A DNA stretch of 64,000 nt from Deltaproteobacteria bacterium (GTDB taxonomy: Bacteria > Desulfobacterota > Syntrophobacteria > BM002), in assembly GCA_022340905.1 (NCBI GenBank), contig JAJDNB010000244.1, positions 46,144 to 110,143 on the forward strand. Reading direction: 5' to 3'. A program made the position numbers and the translations under genes. Of this stretch, positions 61,709-64,000 are shown piece after piece; the stretch's first letter is position 1, and each line of letters opens with the position of its first letter. A model generated the notes under the pieces. The model made no database searches. It saw only the letters and a list, made by a program, of their open reading frames with translations, and was not told the DNA's origin.

Positions 61709-62446
61709 TTACAGTGCCTTATATACTGTTAGCAAAGCAAGAATTACTATAAGTACAGAGAGCCCAATTTCTAACCACAAAGGTTTTGTCTTCAGAGAAA
61801 GTTTACTTCCTACTCTCGCTCCAATCATTGACCCAATGAGTACGAATAGTGCGGGTAACCAGAATATATTCCCACGATGCCAGTAAATGATTATAGCAGC
61901 GATAGCGGTAAAGATTGTCACAAATAATGATGTGGCAATTGCCCTGTGAATATCAAGGTGCATAGCTCGCAGAAATGGCGGAAACAAGGAACCCCCACTT
62001 CCACCACGCATACCGGTTATCAGGTTTAAACAAAATGAACCGCCAACAATATTCTTTGCACTTGGGCTTATTCTCTGGGAGATCTTAGGAGCAATTCTAT
62101 CAAGATAAACTCCGACTATTGTTATAAGAGAGATAATGACAAAGATAGTTGCCAAAACTAATGTTGGAATCAAGCCAGTAAGAAACGCACCTACAAGTGA
62201 CCCTAAAGTGCCACCAATTATTACATGCAAAGAAATCTTGTAATCTATATTCTTTTTATGACTAATAGCCCCTACACCCGATGCAAAAGGAATAACGAAT
62301 AGATTAATTGCAAAAGCAGTTAATAGGGGCAATCCAATCAGATTGAGCAAAGGTATTCTGACAGAGCCTCCACCGATTCCGAACATCCCACTCATAAAAC
62401 CCGCAAGAAGTCCAATGACAAAAAATATAATAATTTGTGCAGGCAT
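61709..62446 (-). CDS. TSUP/TauE-SafE family membrane transporter
   Basis: The 245-residue protein has seven or eight helices and the two TSUP repeats: GLLAGFMSGMFGIGGGSVRI near the N-terminus and GMRGGSGGSLFPPFLRA near residue 145. Family members export sulfite, sulfoacetate or related anions. The gene is clearly more AT-rich, especially at third codon positions, than the pst and ECF genes, which may mean transfer from a different genome. No sulfur gene adjoins it. Confidence 0.85.
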   Translation of the reverse strand: MPAQIIIFFVIGLLAGFMSGMFGIGGGSVRIPLLNLIGLPLLTAFAINLFVIPFASGVGAISHKKNIDYKISLHVIIGGTLGSLVGAFLTGLIPTLVLATIFVIISLITIVGVYLDRIAPKISQRISPSAKNIVGGSFCLNLITGMRGGSGGSLFPPFLRAMHLDIHRAIATSLFVTIFTAIAAIIIYWHRGNIFWLPALFVLIGSMIGARVGSKLSLKTKPLWLEIGLSVLIVILALLTVYKAL

Positions 62447-62557
62447 CGTGAAAAGAGATTCTTTTCGTTGCAGATTCCAACTTGCGATTAGAGAAATATC
62501 GCAACGCCTTAGCCGAACCAGTTGGTCTGATTAGAAGCCGCAGTTTAGTTTGACTGA

Positions 62558-62851
62558 CTACGGTAATTTCTTGACTATCTCTGCAAACTCCTCCTTTGTG
62601 AAAGCTTTCAGGGATGTTGTCCTAACGTTGCCTTGGGCGCCCAGGGCCAGACCGAGAGTCAAGGCCGTCTCATCATTGGGAAATTCACCAATGCTTACGA
62701 AGTCATATTCGCCCAGTACTGTGTACACGCCAAGCACTTTGCCGCCCGCTGCTTCTGCGGCCTTGATGTCCTCTTCGATCCGCTGAGGTGCGTCCTTGAT
62801 GTTCTTAATTCCCTGATCGGTCAGTTTGTGTAAACAAATGTACGTAGGCAT
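62558..62851 (-). CDS. GYD-domain protein
   Basis: The 97-residue protein matches the GYD family, small alpha-beta-barrel dimers of unknown role: a start YICLHKLTDQGIKNIKDAPQ, the GYD-equivalent VYTVLGEYDFVSIGEFPNDE, and a C-terminal TSLKAFTKEEFAEIVKKL. AAGGAGG lies seven bases before the ATG, a strong site. The length is normal. It stands alone. Confidence 0.87.
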   Translation of the reverse strand: MPTYICLHKLTDQGIKNIKDAPQRIEEDIKAAEAAGGKVLGVYTVLGEYDFVSIGEFPNDETALTLGLALGAQGNVRTTSLKAFTKEEFAEIVKKLP

Positions 62852-63300
62852 ATAGCTAGCCTCCTTTTTTGGTATTGCCAGTTATGAACTGTAACTTCCT
62901 GAAACAAAGGCCTCCAAGGAGTTGACGCACTCCTCAGAGGCTTTGCATCGGCACCTTCTGGAAACTCCTCAACATGATTTCCCCTGGAGGTAAAAGACAG
63001 TGCCTAAGATGAGTACGGTGATAGTCTGGGCAAAAGCGGACAGAACTAAATGTATGGTCTCTTGAAGATTCGTTAGAAAAGGAAATCAAGCTAATATCAG
63101 GTTAGGTTATATTGGGGGTTGTGTCAAGAAAAACCACCGTGTGGATTACATCCCTTAATTCACATTTCCCCACCAGAAAGCTCAACAAAAGATGTTGAGA
63201 AAAAAGGGGAACCAAGGGCTCCGCATTCACTTAACTTAAATCAAAATATTGTAGCAGGTCTCGCGCATGTAACATCTAAGTACAGGTGGGCCTTTTTCCC
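62852..63300. other. Gene-free stretch with a long hairpin
   Basis: 449 bases. Near 62905-62945 an imperfect stem joins AAAGGCCTCCAAGGAG and CTCCTCAGAGGCTTTG across TTGACGCA. A second hairpin CTCAACA-AAAGA-TGTTGAG lies near 63180-63198. No gene is apparent. Confidence 0.5.
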
Positions 63301-64000
63301 CTATCGTACCACCAATACCGGGATCCCCACCCGGTGACGCACCGGATCGACCGTCTCTCCCCACAGCAAGTCGCCTAGCAAGCGGTGTCCGTGCGACCCC
63401 ATGACCAGCATATCGACTCCGTGGGATTCTGCGAAGGCGACCAGTTCCTCGGAGGGATCACCGTGGGCGAGTGCGATCTCAACCGCAACCCCGGAAGCCC
63501 GCACCTCCGCTGCGATTTCCAGCAGGTACTGTTCATCGTCCCGCGTGTGTTCGTCATACACCTCGCTGCTGTAAACCAGAGATGGAGCGGAATCGACCAC
63601 ATGGATCAGGGTGAGTATCGCTCCCTCTGCCTTTGCCAAAGAGAGGGCACGGCTGACAATCGCAGAATCGCTTTCATCCTTTCCCAGAGCCGCTGCAATA
63701 TGCTTCACCCGTTGAGTTTCGATCCCCTCAATGATAGCTAAAGCCCCCGTAGGTTCTTTTTCTTTCCAACTTCTTTCCCCACGAATCAACGGCAGCACTA
63801 TGATATACACGAGGAAGAGAGATACCGCTCCCGCAATGCCAACCGTCAGAATCGAAACAAACCAAGGAGAACCTCGCTCAATCCATCCCATGATCTGATC
63901 ATACACCAGTTTTCCGTTTAGTGCGATAATGATGATAGAAGTGATCCATGCCAGCACCTTCACCCACAATTTGCTGGCGAAGGAACCCATTTTCAGTTTA
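63301..64000 (-). CDS. C-terminal part of an Nramp transporter fused to a USP domain (cut by window edge)
   Basis: The frame is open to the edge, so the N-terminus is missing. Visible are the last Nramp helix (KVLAWITSIIIIALNGKLV, comparable to the mntH C-terminus at 18.2 kb), one more helix (about SILTVGIAGAVSLFLVYIIV), then a USP domain that starts at TQRVKHIAAALGKDESDSAI and ends with MGSHGHRLLGDLLWGE, close to the ATP-binding GxxGx9G pattern. Nramp-USP fusions are known; in this window the same two parts also exist as separate genes. An isolated start at 63990 is unlikely to be real. Confidence 0.8.
   Translation of the reverse strand, partial: KLKMGSFASKLWVKVLAWITSIIIIALNGKLVYDQIMGWIERGSPWFVSILTVGIAGAVSLFLVYIIVLPLIRGERSWKEKEPTGALAIIEGIETQRVKHIAAALGKDESDSAIVSRALSLAKAEGAILTLIHVVDSAPSLVYSSEVYDEHTRDDEQYLLEIAAEVRASGVAVEIALAHGDPSEELVAFAESHGVDMLVMGSHGHRLLGDLLWGETVDPVRHRVGIPVLVVR

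Overview
The window (about 52% G+C by eye) looks like chromosome from a Gram-negative, probably anaerobic bacterium. Supporting genes are an ADP-forming acyl-CoA synthetase fused to an acetyltransferase, HlyD/MacB-type efflux, a lipoprotein M48 protease, a LysM lytic transglycosylase, MprF with a VirJ/AcvB protein, DUF169, and a CdaA-type diadenylate cyclase. A member of the former Deltaproteobacteria (Desulfobacterota) is my best guess. It rests on gene content and intergenic style, with no rRNA or marker gene in view. I see no tRNA, rRNA, CRISPR array, prophage or complete insertion sequence.

Layout. 0-10 kb: a DHH phosphoesterase, the acyl-CoA synthetase/GNAT fusion, a decayed cdaA-ybbR copy followed by an intact one, DUF1614, then an RCK-USP protein and a CPA2 antiporter. 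Together these resemble a c-di-AMP and cation-homeostasis neighbourhood. 10-16.6 kb: ZntB-like transporter, DUF1003, mprF and acvB (lysyl-phosphatidylglycerol synthesis and probable turnover), and a small coiled-coil gene broken by an amber codon. 17-24 kb: Nramp transporter plus universal stress protein (USP), then a four-gene HlyD/ABC exporter. 24-30.6 kb (minus strand): Kup, M48 lipoprotein, cytochrome c, CDF transporter, USP, CorA. 30.8-42 kb: mostly single genes (cobalamin adenosyltransferase, flavin reductase, DUF72, glycosyltransferase-like, DUF169, sugar isomerase-like, cupin, NUDIX, two PilZ proteins, a nitrilase-family amidase, a phosphatase) separated by repeat-filled spacers. 42-51 kb: a membrane gene group (GPDPase-like membrane protein, RDD, SpoIIM, DUF58, MoxR, DUF4350, DUF4129). 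51-57 kb: lytic transglycosylase, ThiW-type ECF importer, DUF389. 57-64 kb: an 876-bp gene-free stretch, pstSCAB, TSUP exporter, GYD protein, and the C-terminal end of an Nramp-USP fusion cut by the window edge.

Two themes stand out. First, ion transport is heavily represented and repeatedly paired with USP domains (four USP proteins, all fused or adjacent to transporter sequences). Together with a cyclase and a DHH hydrolase, this suggests nucleotide-controlled ion homeostasis. Second, the intergenic DNA, mainly between 31 and 55 kb, is full of imperfect palindromes built from short repeated words. It also holds a small family of terminal-inverted-repeat elements (37.1, 42.2 and 43.8-44.1 kb). 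In two cases the terminal TAG of such an element is the stop codon of the adjoining gene. These elements are the strongest candidate here for something undescribed.
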